Source: Azoarcus sp031546845 (GTDB taxonomy: Bacteria; Pseudomonadota; Gammaproteobacteria; Burkholderiales; Rhodocyclaceae). From it: a DNA stretch of 64,000 bases. Of this stretch, positions 9,095 to 18,442 are shown piece after piece. Made by a program: the position numbers and the translations under genes. The notes under the pieces are model-generated. The model saw only the letters and a program-made list of their open reading frames with translations, ran no database searches and was not told the DNA's origin. Within the stretch, counting starts at the first letter, position 1. The number at the start of each line of letters is the position of its first letter. Location of the stretch: NCBI GenBank assembly GCA_031546845.1, contig JAVBJT010000006.1, positions 279,218 through 343,217 on the forward strand. Direction: 5' to 3'.

Positions 9095-9895
9095 ATGAGT
9101 GAAGAATCCCGCATCGCCCTGCTGATCGATGCCGACAACTGCCCGGCGGCAAAAATCGAGGTCATCCTCGACGAACTGGCCAAATACGGCGTCACCAACA
9201 TCCGCCGCGCTTACGGCAACTGGAAGAGCAACAGCCTCAAGAGGTGGGAGGAGGTGCTGCACGAATACGCCATTCAGCCGGTGCAGCAGTTCGCCTACAC
9301 CAAGGGCAAGAACGCCACCGACAGCGCGATGATCATCGACGCGATGGACCTGCTCTACACCCAGAAGCTGGACGCATTCTGCCTTGCCTCGTCGGATTCG
9401 GACTTCACCCCGCTGGTGATGCGCATTCGCGCCAACGGCCTCAAGGTGCTCGGTTTCGGCGAAAAGAAAACGCCGATGCCCTTCGTCAATGCCTGCTCGC
9501 GCTTTCTCTACCTGGAAAACCTGGGTGAACCGGATATCGCCGAAATCGGCGGTAATGACGATGACAGCACAGCGGCGAGCCCGCGCCCCCGGCAAAAAAA
9601 CGCCAAGGACCTGAAAGGCGACACCAAGCTGGTCAGCCTGCTGCGCAATGCGATCGACGCCTGCGCCGACGAGGAAGACGGCTGGGCCAGCCTATCCTCG
9701 GTCGGTTCGCACATTTCCAACCAGGCCTCGTTCGACCCGCGCAACTACGGCTACAAAAAACTCAGCGATCTGATCGAGGCCACCGCCTTGTTCGACACCG
9801 AGCGCCGCGGCAGCCATCTGTATTTGCGCAAGCGCCGCGACGCCCAACGCAGCCCCCGTAAACGCAACCGGCCGGCGGAATCGCCGGCCGGTTGA
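9095..9895 (+). CDS. NYN-domain putative RNase with C-terminal OST-HTH/LOTUS domain
   Basis: The first 145 residues form a NYN (PIN-like) nuclease fold. The acidic metal-binding residues are in LLIDADNCP near residue 12, in TDSAMIIDAMDLLY near 76 and in SSDSDFTPLV near 103. After a charged linker, residues from about 175 to 250 (LVSLLRNAIDACADEEDGWA..SNQASFDPRNYGYKKLSDLI) match the OST-HTH/LOTUS RNA-binding module. The pair suggests a cytoplasmic RNA-processing or RNA-decay enzyme; no substrate is known for this bacterial branch. The last codons lie inside a perfect 12-bp inverted repeat that overlaps the stop. Confidence 0.9.
   Translation: MSEESRIALLIDADNCPAAKIEVILDELAKYGVTNIRRAYGNWKSNSLKRWEEVLHEYAIQPVQQFAYTKGKNATDSAMIIDAMDLLYTQKLDAFCLASSDSDFTPLVMRIRANGLKVLGFGEKKTPMPFVNACSRFLYLENLGEPDIAEIGGNDDDSTAASPRPRQKNAKDLKGDTKLVSLLRNAIDACADEEDGWASLSSVGSHISNQASFDPRNYGYKKLSDLIEATALFDTERRGSHLYLRKRRDAQRSPRKRNRPAESPAG
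9866..9893 (+). terminator. Perfect 12-bp inverted repeat across the NYN stop codon
   Basis: Positions 9866-9877 and 9882-9893 are perfect reverse complements (arm AACCGGCCGGCG) separated by four bases. The right arm ends inside the stop codon, followed by GAAAAC. It would form a very stable hairpin in either transcript, but no U-run follows on the plus strand, so it could be a terminator, a processing or stability element, or part of a bidirectional terminator with the next hairpin. Confidence 0.5.
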
Positions 9896-9915
9896 AAACA
9901 GCGCGCTACAAGGCA

Positions 9916-9940
9916 AGCGCCGCGCGCTTCGCGCGGCGCT
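9916..9940 (-). terminator. GC-rich hairpin between convergent NYN and gdhA genes
   Basis: A 10-bp inverted repeat (AGCGCCGCGC at 9916-9925 with its complement at 9931-9940, five-base loop) lies 16 bases past the gdhA stop. Read from the gdhA side, the stem is followed by TTGCCTTGT, a short U-rich stretch. Together with the preceding inverted repeat it probably terminates both convergent transcripts. Confidence 0.55.
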
Positions 9941-9955
9941 GCCATCGCATAAAGC

Positions 9956-11299
<1,344 letters not shown>

Positions 11300-11345
11300 C
11301 ACAGCAGTCCTCTCGCCCACTTTGGGCACACACAAAAGGGGGGTA

Positions 11346-11369
11346 TTTTCGCGTATATCGCCGCGAAAA
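11346..11369. promoter_or_regulatory. Inverted repeat upstream of gdhA, candidate operator
   Basis: Arms TTTTCGCG (11346-11353) and CGCGAAAA (11362-11369) are perfect complements around an 8-base centre (TATATCGC). It lies 47-70 bases upstream of the gdhA ATG, the distance expected for a repressor or activator site near the promoter. The spacing and dyad suit a dimeric helix-turn-helix protein, but I cannot assign one. Confidence 0.4.
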
Positions 11370-11440
11370 ATGGAAAAAATTTTGAATGCCTGCAATAGCG
11401 CACAAACAAGAAACGCCGCGAAAGCAGAAAAAACAGACAG

Positions 11441-12169
11441 TTATTCGATTTCGATACGCAACTGCGGCGGCTTGCCGCCACGGCGGATCCGCTCGTTGCG
11501 GATCAGATCGGCGACATCGGTGTTCGCCGTCGTCAGCGCCCAATCGTCGGCGGTCAAACCGGCATCGTTGCGTTGATCGAGGTCGATATCGGTCTTGAGC
11601 AGGCGCCGCACCACGTCGATATGCCCATTGCGCGCGGCGAGCATCAGCGCATTGGCCTGATTCGGCGCCAACGCCTTCGGATCGGCGCCAGCGGCAAGCA
11701 GGCGATCCACCAACCCCGCGCGCCCCTCGAACGCCGCGTAATGCAGCGGCGCCCAACCCTCGTTATTGACCTGCGCGCCGCCAGCGAGCAACGCCTCCAC
11801 TACTTTGTCATGACCACGCAACACCGCCAGCATCAACGCCGAATCGCCCGCCGAATTACGGTAATTGGCCTTGGCCCGATACTTCAGCAAGGCTGCGGCT
11901 GTTTCCGCGTTGCCCTCGCGGGCGGCCAGAATCAGCAGGGTATTACCTTGCGGATCGACGGTATCTGGATCGAGCCCGCGCTTGAGCAGATCGACTAAGG
12001 ACCCCGTATCGCCAAGCCGCGCGGCATTGAGTGCGTCGTCGTAGCTGGCTGCCAGGGCCGGCGCGGCGGAGAAAATGAAACCGAACAGCGCGAAACCGGC
12101 AAGCGCGGTGGAGAAAAAACGGCGTGCGCGGTGGAACAAGGCGTTGCCTGAAAAATTAAATTTGAGCAT
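11441..12169 (-). CDS. Exported ankyrin-repeat protein
   Basis: A 242-residue protein with a signal peptide or N-terminal anchor (ARRFFSTALAGFALFGFIFS ending APALAAS) and five ankyrin repeats, starting near DPQGNTLLILAAREGN, then GDSALMLAVLRGHDKVVEAL, GWAPLHYAAFEGRAGLVDRL, NALMLAARNGHIDVVRRLL and a degenerate last one with GLTADDWALTTANTDVADLI. The ATG at 12169 overlaps the end of tatD by 14 bases, so it is the last gene of the mltG operon and probably translationally coupled. Ankyrin proteins at this operon position are common in betaproteobacteria; the partner is unknown. Confidence 0.87.
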   Translation of the reverse strand: MLKFNFSGNALFHRARRFFSTALAGFALFGFIFSAAPALAASYDDALNAARLGDTGSLVDLLKRGLDPDTVDPQGNTLLILAAREGNAETAAALLKYRAKANYRNSAGDSALMLAVLRGHDKVVEALLAGGAQVNNEGWAPLHYAAFEGRAGLVDRLLAAGADPKALAPNQANALMLAARNGHIDVVRRLLKTDIDLDQRNDAGLTADDWALTTANTDVADLIRNERIRRGGKPPQLRIEIE

Positions 12170-12926
12170 GACGGAACAGACGGAAAAAGTTTTCGGTGGT
12201 GGCCGTTTCGATGTGCGCCAACGGCACACCGCGCAAACGGGCGATTTCTTCGGCAACATGGACGACCCAGGCAGGCTCGTTGCTCTTGCCCCGATGCGGC
12301 ACCGGCGCAAGATAAGGGGCGTCGGTTTCGATCAGCAAGCGATCCAGGGGCACGTAGGCGGCGATTTCTTTCAACGCGACGGCATTGCGAAAAGTGACGA
12401 TGCCGGAAAAAGAAATGTGGAAGCCCAACTCCAGCGCCGCCTCGGCCACCTCGCGCGATTCGGTGAAACAGTGCATCACACCGCCAGCCTCGTCGGCACG
12501 CTCCTCGCGCATCAACCGCATGGTATCGGCGGCCGCGCTACGGGTGTGGACGACAAGCGGCTTGCCACAAGCACGCGCGGCGCGGATGTGCGTGCGAAAG
12601 CGCGCCCGCTGCCACTCCGGCTCATCCTTGTGCCAATGGTAATCCAAGCCAGTTTCGCCAATCGCCACCACGCGCGGATGATCGGCCAGCGCCACCAGCC
12701 GCGCCTCGTCGGGTTCCTCGCAATCGATGTTGTCCGGGTGCACGCCGACCGACGCCCATAAATTGGCATGGCGCTCGGCCAGATCGAGCACAGCGGGGAA
12801 ATCCTCCAGCCGCACGCTGATGCACAGCGCTTGCCCCACATCGTTGGCCGCCATCGCGGCCAGCACCTCCGATTCGCGCTCGCGCAATCCAGAGAAATCG
12901 AGGTGGCAATGGGAATCTACGAACAT
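12156..12926 (-). CDS. tatD: TatD family metal-dependent hydrolase/deoxyribonuclease
   Basis: A 256-residue TIM-barrel hydrolase. The start MFVDSHCHLDF supplies the first HxH metal pair. IGETGLDYHW near residue 90 gives the bridging glutamate, VVHTRSAAADT near 125 and MHCFTES near 150 further histidine ligands, and IETDAPYLAPVPHRG near 200 the final aspartate. TatD proteins are DNases or exonucleases of quality control and repair. The group next to holB is often called YcfH, so the symbol is approximate. It follows pilZ in the operon, with a 34-base gap. Confidence 0.9.
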   Translation of the reverse strand: MFVDSHCHLDFSGLRERESEVLAAMAANDVGQALCISVRLEDFPAVLDLAERHANLWASVGVHPDNIDCEEPDEARLVALADHPRVVAIGETGLDYHWHKDEPEWQRARFRTHIRAARACGKPLVVHTRSAAADTMRLMREERADEAGGVMHCFTESREVAEAALELGFHISFSGIVTFRNAVALKEIAAYVPLDRLLIETDAPYLAPVPHRGKSNEPAWVVHVAEEIARLRGVPLAHIETATTENFFRLFRHAQI

Positions 12927-12960
12927 GGGGAGTAACGGAAAGCGAACCGTGGAAGCACGC

Positions 12961-13326
12961 TCAGAGCGTATGGGTTGGCCGATTGGAGCCAAGGTGGCCG
13001 GCAAGGATTTTTTCGATGCGGTCGCGCAACACCTTGCCCGACTCGTCGGACGAAAAATGCACACCCACCCCTTGCGCTTTCCCGCCTTGCGCGCCGTGCG
13101 GCGTAATCCACACCACCGTGCCGGCCACCGGATGCTTGGTCGGGTCTTCCATCAGTTGCAGCAGCATGAAAACATCGTCGCCGAGGCGATACGCTTTCGG
13201 CGTGGGAATAAAAATGCCGCCATTGGCAAGAAACGGCATATACGCGGCATACAACGCCGACTTGGAGTTGATGTTCAACGACAACACCCCCGGGCGCGCG
13301 GCCTGGGGCTGTGGGGCTGGTTTCAT
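12961..13326 (-). CDS. pilZ: Type IV pilus-associated PilZ domain protein
   Basis: A 121-residue single-domain protein. The N-terminus is Pro/Ala-rich, followed by LSLNINSKSALYAAYMPFLANGGIFIPTPK, the sequence typical of the pilus PilZ group that lacks the c-di-GMP RxxxR motif, then a beta barrel with GTVVWITPHGAQGGKAQGVGVHF. It is needed for type IV pilus assembly through PilB and FimX-like partners in other proteobacteria. Its ATG overlaps the holB stop in an ATGA, a standard coupled arrangement, and tatD follows. Confidence 0.9.
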   Translation of the reverse strand: MKPAPQPQAARPGVLSLNINSKSALYAAYMPFLANGGIFIPTPKAYRLGDDVFMLLQLMEDPTKHPVAGTVVWITPHGAQGGKAQGVGVHFSSDESGKVLRDRIEKILAGHLGSNRPTHTL

Positions 13327-14390
13327 GTTCTTGCTCCTGTCGCCATGCGCATGTAACGCAACAGCATATCCTCGATGGCAAGGCGGGCATTCAGCGGATG
13401 CTGGGCCACGCGACGAATTTGGGCGAGCTCATTGTAGCAGCCCACCACGGCAGCCACGCTGGCACGCCCGGCAAGCGCGGCGAGCATGCGCTCCTGCGCC
13501 GGAAAAAACCGCACCCGGCCGCCCAAACGCAACGCGGCCAGATCGCTCACCCAGCGCTGCATCCAGTCGATAAGCTGCGGCAGGCCAAAGCTGGCGGCAA
13601 GCGCCTCTTTCGACTTCAACCAGCTTTCCCACTGACCAGCGAGTTTGAGCGCATCGGCGCCGCCCGGCTGGCTCAGATCGGCAACGAAGCGCCGCAGCAG
13701 ATCGGCCCCGCCCACTGCCGCCAGGCGCTCCGCCGCCAGCGGCGCACCGCCGCAAAGTGCAAGCAGATCGGCGCCGACGGCGGAATGCGCAGACTGCCAG
13801 GCGGCCAATTCCGCCGCCCCCGGACGCGCAAAGGCCCATGCCTGGCAGCGGCTGCGGATCGTCGGCAAAAGCCGGCGTGGCGCCGACGACAACAGCAAGA
13901 AAACGCAGCCGACAGGCGGCTCCTCCAACAGCTTGAGCAAAGCGTTGGCGGTGAACACGTTCATCGCCTCGGCCGGATCGACGACAACCACGCGGCGCGT
14001 GCCATGATGGCCGGTAACGGTGAGCGCGGCTTGCAAGGCGCGGATCTGCTCGATCACGATCTGGGACGATTTGGCCTTACCCCCGGCCTCTTTACCATCC
14101 GCCCCCTGTTCTCCGCCGTCCTCGCTCATCGCGGCGGCTTCCGCATCCGCCGCCGGCACCACGCGGTAGAAATCCGGGTGGTTGCCGGACAAACGCCAAC
14201 GGCACGCTGTGCATCGACCACAGGCATGACCGTCGCCCCCCGGCGCATCGCACAACAGGCGCGCGGCGAGTGCTTCCGCCAAGTCGCGCTTACCCAAACC
14301 CGCCGGGCCGACAAACAGCAGCGCGTGCGGCAAGCGCTCGCCCAGATCGAGCATGCGCGCCCAGCTCGCTTGCATCCACGGCTGCAGCAT
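13323..14390 (-). CDS. holB: DNA polymerase III subunit delta'
   Basis: Clamp-loader subunit of the replicative polymerase, 355 residues. It has the degenerate AAA+ P-loop GPAGLGKRDLAEALAARLL near residue 28, a zinc module CGRCTACRW followed by GNHPDFYRV, and SRCQAWAF near the sensor-1 arginine region. An inserted Glu/Gly-rich stretch (EDGGEQGADGKEAGGKAK) lies between the zinc module and IVIEQIRAL. The ATG at 14390 overlaps the tmk stop by one base (TGATG); a TTG at 14399 is less likely. Confidence 0.93.
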   Translation of the reverse strand: MLQPWMQASWARMLDLGERLPHALLFVGPAGLGKRDLAEALAARLLCDAPGGDGHACGRCTACRWRLSGNHPDFYRVVPAADAEAAAMSEDGGEQGADGKEAGGKAKSSQIVIEQIRALQAALTVTGHHGTRRVVVVDPAEAMNVFTANALLKLLEEPPVGCVFLLLSSAPRRLLPTIRSRCQAWAFARPGAAELAAWQSAHSAVGADLLALCGGAPLAAERLAAVGGADLLRRFVADLSQPGGADALKLAGQWESWLKSKEALAASFGLPQLIDWMQRWVSDLAALRLGGRVRFFPAQERMLAALAGRASVAAVVGCYNELAQIRRVAQHPLNARLAIEDMLLRYMRMATGART

Positions 14391-15019
14391 CAGAAACAAC
14401 GCTCCGACACGATGCGCTCGATCTCGGCACGAATCGCCTCGGGCGGCCGATCGGCATCCACCACGCGGATACGTCCGCCGGAAGCAGCGGCGCGCTCAAG
14501 ATACGCCTCGCGCACACGGACAAAAAAATCGCGCTGCTCGCGCTCGAAACGGTCGGGATCGACGCCACAAGCCGCTACGCGCGCCGCCGCCGTGGCCGGC
14601 GGCAGATCGAACAATAGCGTCAGATCGGGCTGGAAACCGGGATGCACCCATGCCTCCAGCGCCTCGAATTTAGTACGCGCCAAACCCCGCCCGCCAACCT
14701 GGTAGGCATAGGTCGCATCGGAAAAACGGTCGCACACTACCCAGCGGCCCGCGGCCAGCGCCGGCAAAATACGCGCCGCCAGGTGCTCACGGCGGGCGGC
14801 GAACATCAGCAGGGCCTCGGTTTCCAGGTCCATCGGCTCATGCAGCACCAATTCGCGCAAACGCTCAGCCAGCGGCGTGCCGCCAGGCTCGCGCGACTGC
14901 TCGACGCCGACGCCGCGCGCATGCAGCATCGCCACCACGGCGGCAATCTGGCTGCTCTTGCCAGCGCCGTCGATGCCTTCAAAAGTTATGAAGCGCCCAC
15001 GGGCGCCGGATTCGCTCAA
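14390..15019 (-). CDS. tmk: Thymidylate kinase
   Basis: Phosphorylates dTMP to dTDP for DNA synthesis. The 209-residue protein has the P-loop FEGIDGAGKSSQ near residue 13, SREPGGTPLAERLR, the DR motif in CDRFSDATYAYQ near 103, and the late LID region. The start is a TTG inside TTGA, overlapping the mltG stop by four bases; a GGGAG six bases upstream (15026-15030 on this strand) supports it and no ATG fits. Confidence 0.95.
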   Translation of the reverse strand: MSESGARGRFITFEGIDGAGKSSQIAAVVAMLHARGVGVEQSREPGGTPLAERLRELVLHEPMDLETEALLMFAARREHLAARILPALAAGRWVVCDRFSDATYAYQVGGRGLARTKFEALEAWVHPGFQPDLTLLFDLPPATAAARVAACGVDPDRFEREQRDFFVRVREAYLERAAASGGRIRVVDADRPPEAIRAEIERIVSERCF

Positions 15020-16029
15020 TGTTCGCTCCCGCCGCGCTGATAACGCTCCACCGCGCGATTGTGATCGTCCAGATTACGTGAAAACTCGCTGCTGCCATCG
15101 CCGCGCGAAACAAAGTAAAGCAAATCCGTTTTCGGCGGATGCACCGCTGCCAGCAAGGAGTCACGCCCCGGCATGGCGATTGGCGTCGGCGGCAGGCCGG
15201 CGCGCGTGTAAGTGTTCCACGGATGATCGGTGTCGAGGTGCTGCCGGCGCAAGCGCCCGTCGAAATCGCCCAAGCCATAGATCACCGTCGGGTCGGTCTG
15301 CAAGCGCATACCTATACGCAAGCGATTGACGAACACCGATGCAATCAAGCCGCGATCCCCGGCACGGCCGGTTTCCTTTTCCACGATCGAGGCGAGAATC
15401 AGAGCCTGGTACGGCGATTCGAGCGGCAGCGACGGATCGCGCGCGGCCCACGCCCGCGTCAGTTGCGCGTTCATCGCCGCGTAAGCGCGCTTGAACAACG
15501 CCAGCGCACTGGAACGCTTGTCGAACAGATAGGTATCGGGGAAGAACAAACCCTCGGGCTGCGTTTCGGTCGCGCCGATGCGCTGCAACAACTCGCTATC
15601 CGACAAACCCACGGTATCGGCTTTCAGGTCGGGGTTCGATTCCACCGCCGCGCGCATCTGGCGAAAATTCCAACCCTCGACCAACAGCGCCTCGCCCAGC
15701 GACACATCGCCATCGGACAGTTTGAGAATAAGTTGCCACGGCGTTGTACCGGGATGAACCTCGTAGCTGCCGGCCTTGATCAGATGCGCCTTGCCGCCCA
15801 GGCGGGCCATCCAGTACAGCACCGCCGGTTCCACCTCCACCCCGGCGCGGGCGATGACGGTGGCCGCCTGACGCATGTTGAAACCGCGCTCGATGGTAAA
15901 GCCCACCGTCTCCGCCGCTAACGGCAGCGCGCGGTAATGCGCGTACCACCACGCCCCACCCGCCGCCGCGCCACATAGGGCGCACAACAGCAAAAACAGC
16001 AACACAAGGCGGAAGAAGAAACGCTTCAT
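15016..16029 (-). CDS. mltG: Endolytic murein transglycosylase MltG (YceG-like)
   Basis: Cuts nascent glycan strands at the outer face of the inner membrane and so sets strand length. The 337-residue protein has one N-terminal anchor (FFFRLVLLFLLLCALCGAAA), a LysM-like region, and the catalytic domain with ASIVEKETGRAGDRGLIASV, which contains the essential glutamate, followed by LQTDPTVIYGLG and SPYNTY-like WNTYTRAGLPPTPI. It is the first gene of the mltG-tmk-holB-pilZ-tatD-ankyrin operon and is divergent from ygfZ. Confidence 0.95.
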   Translation of the reverse strand: MKRFFFRLVLLFLLLCALCGAAAGGAWWYAHYRALPLAAETVGFTIERGFNMRQAATVIARAGVEVEPAVLYWMARLGGKAHLIKAGSYEVHPGTTPWQLILKLSDGDVSLGEALLVEGWNFRQMRAAVESNPDLKADTVGLSDSELLQRIGATETQPEGLFFPDTYLFDKRSSALALFKRAYAAMNAQLTRAWAARDPSLPLESPYQALILASIVEKETGRAGDRGLIASVFVNRLRIGMRLQTDPTVIYGLGDFDGRLRRQHLDTDHPWNTYTRAGLPPTPIAMPGRDSLLAAVHPPKTDLLYFVSRGDGSSEFSRNLDDHNRAVERYQRGGSEH

Positions 16030-16114
16030 CGGGAAATCGACAGGGCAAACCGAACACGGCGCCCGCCTCCAAGGTCAAAGGGGCGAGGAAAAACACAGTA
16101 CGGGGAAAACGCAA

Positions 16115-16142
16115 TCGGCACCGCGTGGCCGGCCCCTATAAT
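16115..16142 (+). promoter_or_regulatory. Candidate sigma-70 promoter for ygfZ
   Basis: A perfect TATAAT at 16137-16142 is preceded by TCGGCA at 16115-16120 (four of six matches to the -35 consensus) with a 16-base spacer. It lies about 80 bases upstream of the ygfZ ATG, in the intergenic region divergent from mltG. Confidence 0.6.
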
Positions 16143-16221
16143 ACTGCATCGCTCCACCCCCTCATCCGTCTTTCATTTTCCCGACGCCTCATTCACGCCT
16201 CCTGCAAAACACTCCAAAGCC

Positions 16222-17298
16222 ATGACAGCCTGGACCGAATTTCTCACCCACAGCGGCGCCCACCTCGATACCGACGCCCAAACTCCCGGCGCGCCCCGTG
16301 GCATACACTTCGCCGATCCGCGAACCGAAGCCCGCGCGGTGGTGGCGGGAACCATCGCGGTGCCGCTACTGCACCTCGGTCTGTTGCACAGCAACGGCGC
16401 CGATTCGGCCACATTCCTGCACAACCTGCTGTCGAACGACGTGACCGGACTGAGCGCCGATGGCGTGCAATGGAGCAGCCTCAACACCTCGAAGGGGCGC
16501 ATGCTGGCAAGCCTGCTGCTATGGCCGGAAGAAAGCGGGCACGCCCTGGTCGCCGCCGCCGACCTGCTGCCGGTACTGCACAAAAAGCTCACGATGTACG
16601 TGCTGCGCAGCCGCGTCAAACTCATCGACGGCAGCGCCGATACAGCTCTGATCGGCCTTGCCGGCGCCGATGCGGCCGGTATCCTCGGCCGCGCCGGCCT
16701 GCCGCTGCCACCGGCGGCGATGCGCCAAACGCTGAGCAAAGGCCAACGCGTGCTGCGGCTGAGCGGCGACAACTTCATCGTCGCCACGCCCACCGGCACC
16801 GCCGCCGAATGCTATGCCGCGCTTCTTGCCGCTGGCGCGGCCCGTGCCGGCACCGCCGCCTGGCAACTGGCGATGATCCGCGCCGGCCTGCCGCAGATCA
16901 CCGCCGCGACACAAGAAGAGTTCGTCGCCCAGATGCTGAATTACGAACTGATCGGTGGCGTCAGCTTCAAGAAAGGCTGCTATCCCGGCCAGGAAATCGT
17001 CGCCCGCACACAGTACCTGGGCAAATTGAAGCGGCGGACGTACCGCGTCGCCGGTAGCGGCGATGTTCTGCCCGCACCGAACACCGACCTTTACGCCCCC
17101 GATTTCGGCGAGCAATCCGTCGGCAAGCTCGTCAATGTCGCCTCTTCGCCCGACAGCGGTTTTGAAGCGCTCGCCGTCATCCGCAGCAGCAGCGTCGAAA
17201 CCGGCGACGTGCGCCTCGGCACACCCGACGGCGCGCGCCTGAAAATCCTCGATCTGCCCTACCCACTTCCCGATTCGCCTCCCGATCCTCAGCCCTAG
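16222..17298 (+). CDS. ygfZ: Folate-binding YgfZ/GcvT-like protein (Fe-S cluster maintenance)
   Basis: A 358-residue protein of the COG0354 family, related to the glycine-cleavage T-protein. It binds tetrahydrofolate and assists repair or assembly of certain Fe-S enzymes and tRNA modification. The signature KKGCYPGQEIVARTQYLGK is near residues 250-270, with the conserved cysteine; earlier GADSATFLHNLLSNDVTGL is the T-protein-like start. It begins a plus-strand run with DUF4936 and NRDE genes. Confidence 0.93.
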   Translation: MTAWTEFLTHSGAHLDTDAQTPGAPRGIHFADPRTEARAVVAGTIAVPLLHLGLLHSNGADSATFLHNLLSNDVTGLSADGVQWSSLNTSKGRMLASLLLWPEESGHALVAAADLLPVLHKKLTMYVLRSRVKLIDGSADTALIGLAGADAAGILGRAGLPLPPAAMRQTLSKGQRVLRLSGDNFIVATPTGTAAECYAALLAAGAARAGTAAWQLAMIRAGLPQITAATQEEFVAQMLNYELIGGVSFKKGCYPGQEIVARTQYLGKLKRRTYRVAGSGDVLPAPNTDLYAPDFGEQSVGKLVNVASSPDSGFEALAVIRSSSVETGDVRLGTPDGARLKILDLPYPLPDSPPDPQP

Positions 17299-17313
17299 CC
17301 CTTTGGAGTGCTC

Positions 17314-17619
17314 ATGGACGAGCCCACGCTACCCTTGCACTACTTCGTTTACTACCGCGTGCGCGACGATATCGACGCCGACGACGCGCACGCCACCGTA
17401 CGCGCCATGCAAGCGGCGCTCGCCCGCCGTACCGGCGTCGAAGGCCGGCTGATGGTGCAGGTACACGACGACATCACATGGATGGAAATCTATCCCGGCA
17501 TCGACCACCCGGAAGCCTTCGAAGCCGCATTGGAAGAAGCCGCCACCGCCCACGACGTGGCCGCGCTGGTCGCACCCGGCGCCGCACGCCATCTTGAGCG
17601 CTTTACCGAATGTGTCTGA
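17314..17619 (+). CDS. DUF4936 family protein
   Basis: A small 101-residue protein beginning MDEPTLPLHYFVYYRV and containing GVEGRLMVQVHDDITWMEIYPGI, which I recognise as the uncharacterised DUF4936 family of betaproteobacteria. It looks like a ferredoxin-like alpha-beta fold without catalytic motifs. The ATG at 17314 follows GGAG at 17305-17308, five bases away. It overlaps the next gene by ten bases, and this ygfZ-DUF4936-NRDE order is usual in the class. Confidence 0.8.
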   Translation: MDEPTLPLHYFVYYRVRDDIDADDAHATVRAMQAALARRTGVEGRLMVQVHDDITWMEIYPGIDHPEAFEAALEEAATAHDVAALVAPGAARHLERFTECV

Positions 17620-18410
17620 TCGTCGTCGCCTGGCGCATCCACCCGGATTACCCGCTCGCGGTCGCCGCCAACCGCGATGAGTTTCTCGACCGCCCGGCCA
17701 CGCCGGCGCACTGGTGGTCCGACACACCCGACCTGCTCGCCGGGCGCGATCTCGAAGCCGGTGGCACATGGATGGGCCTGACGCGCCACGGCCGTTTTGC
17801 CGCCCTGACCAACTACCGCGACCCTAGCCAACGCCCCGGCGATGGCGCCCCCTCGCGCGGCCTGCTGGTGCGCGACGCCCTGCTCTCCACCGCCGACACC
17901 GCCGGCACGCTGGCCCAGATCGCCACGGACAGCGCCCGTTACGCCGGTTTCAACCTGTTGGTATCCGACGGCGACACGCTCGGCATTCACGAAAGCACCA
18001 CCGGCGCGGTCCGCCTGCTCGAACCCGGCATCTACGGCCTGTCGAACCACCTGCTCGACACCCCGTGGCCCAAGGTTCACACCGCCCGCAAACGCTTCGC
18101 CGCCGCCATGCATGACCTGCCCGACACCACAGCCGTACTGGCGCTGCTACGCGACCCGACCCCCTCCGAGGATGCCCACCTGCCCGAAACCGGCGTCAGC
18201 CTGGAGTGGGAGCGCCACCTGTCGCCCGCCTTCATCCGCGCGCCGGCTTACGGCACGCGCTGCTCCAGCCTGATTCTGGCTGGCAAGGACGGACAAACAC
18301 TGTTCCACGAATGGACTTGGGAGCATGAGAAAACGCAAGGCGATGTGCGCGACGTCGCACTGCACGGCGAAGTCACCCACCGCTTCAAGATAACGCGGCA
18401 CGGAACCTGA
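17610..18410 (+). CDS. NRDE (TANGO2-like) family protein
   Basis: A 266-residue protein starting MCLIVVAWRIHPDYPLAVAANRDEFLDRP. The Asn-Arg-Asp-Glu motif near residue 20, a Cys at position 2, GGTWMGLTRHGRFAALTNYRDP near 50 and SRGLLVRDAL define the TANGO2/NRDE family. An N-terminal nucleophile hydrolase-like fold has been suggested for it, and links to heme handling exist in eukaryotes, but bacterial function is not settled. The reading frame overlaps the DUF4936 gene by ten bases. Confidence 0.9.
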   Translation: MCLIVVAWRIHPDYPLAVAANRDEFLDRPATPAHWWSDTPDLLAGRDLEAGGTWMGLTRHGRFAALTNYRDPSQRPGDGAPSRGLLVRDALLSTADTAGTLAQIATDSARYAGFNLLVSDGDTLGIHESTTGAVRLLEPGIYGLSNHLLDTPWPKVHTARKRFAAAMHDLPDTTAVLALLRDPTPSEDAHLPETGVSLEWERHLSPAFIRAPAYGTRCSSLILAGKDGQTLFHEWTWEHEKTQGDVRDVALHGEVTHRFKITRHGT

Positions 18411-18442
18411 ACGCGCTGCCCGGCCAAATTACCCCATCGCAA

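Noticed and set aside
9001..9152. Upstream extensions of the M20 and NYN genes into each other
   Set aside because: The extra residues have no similarity to either family and the accepted ATGs match family starts.
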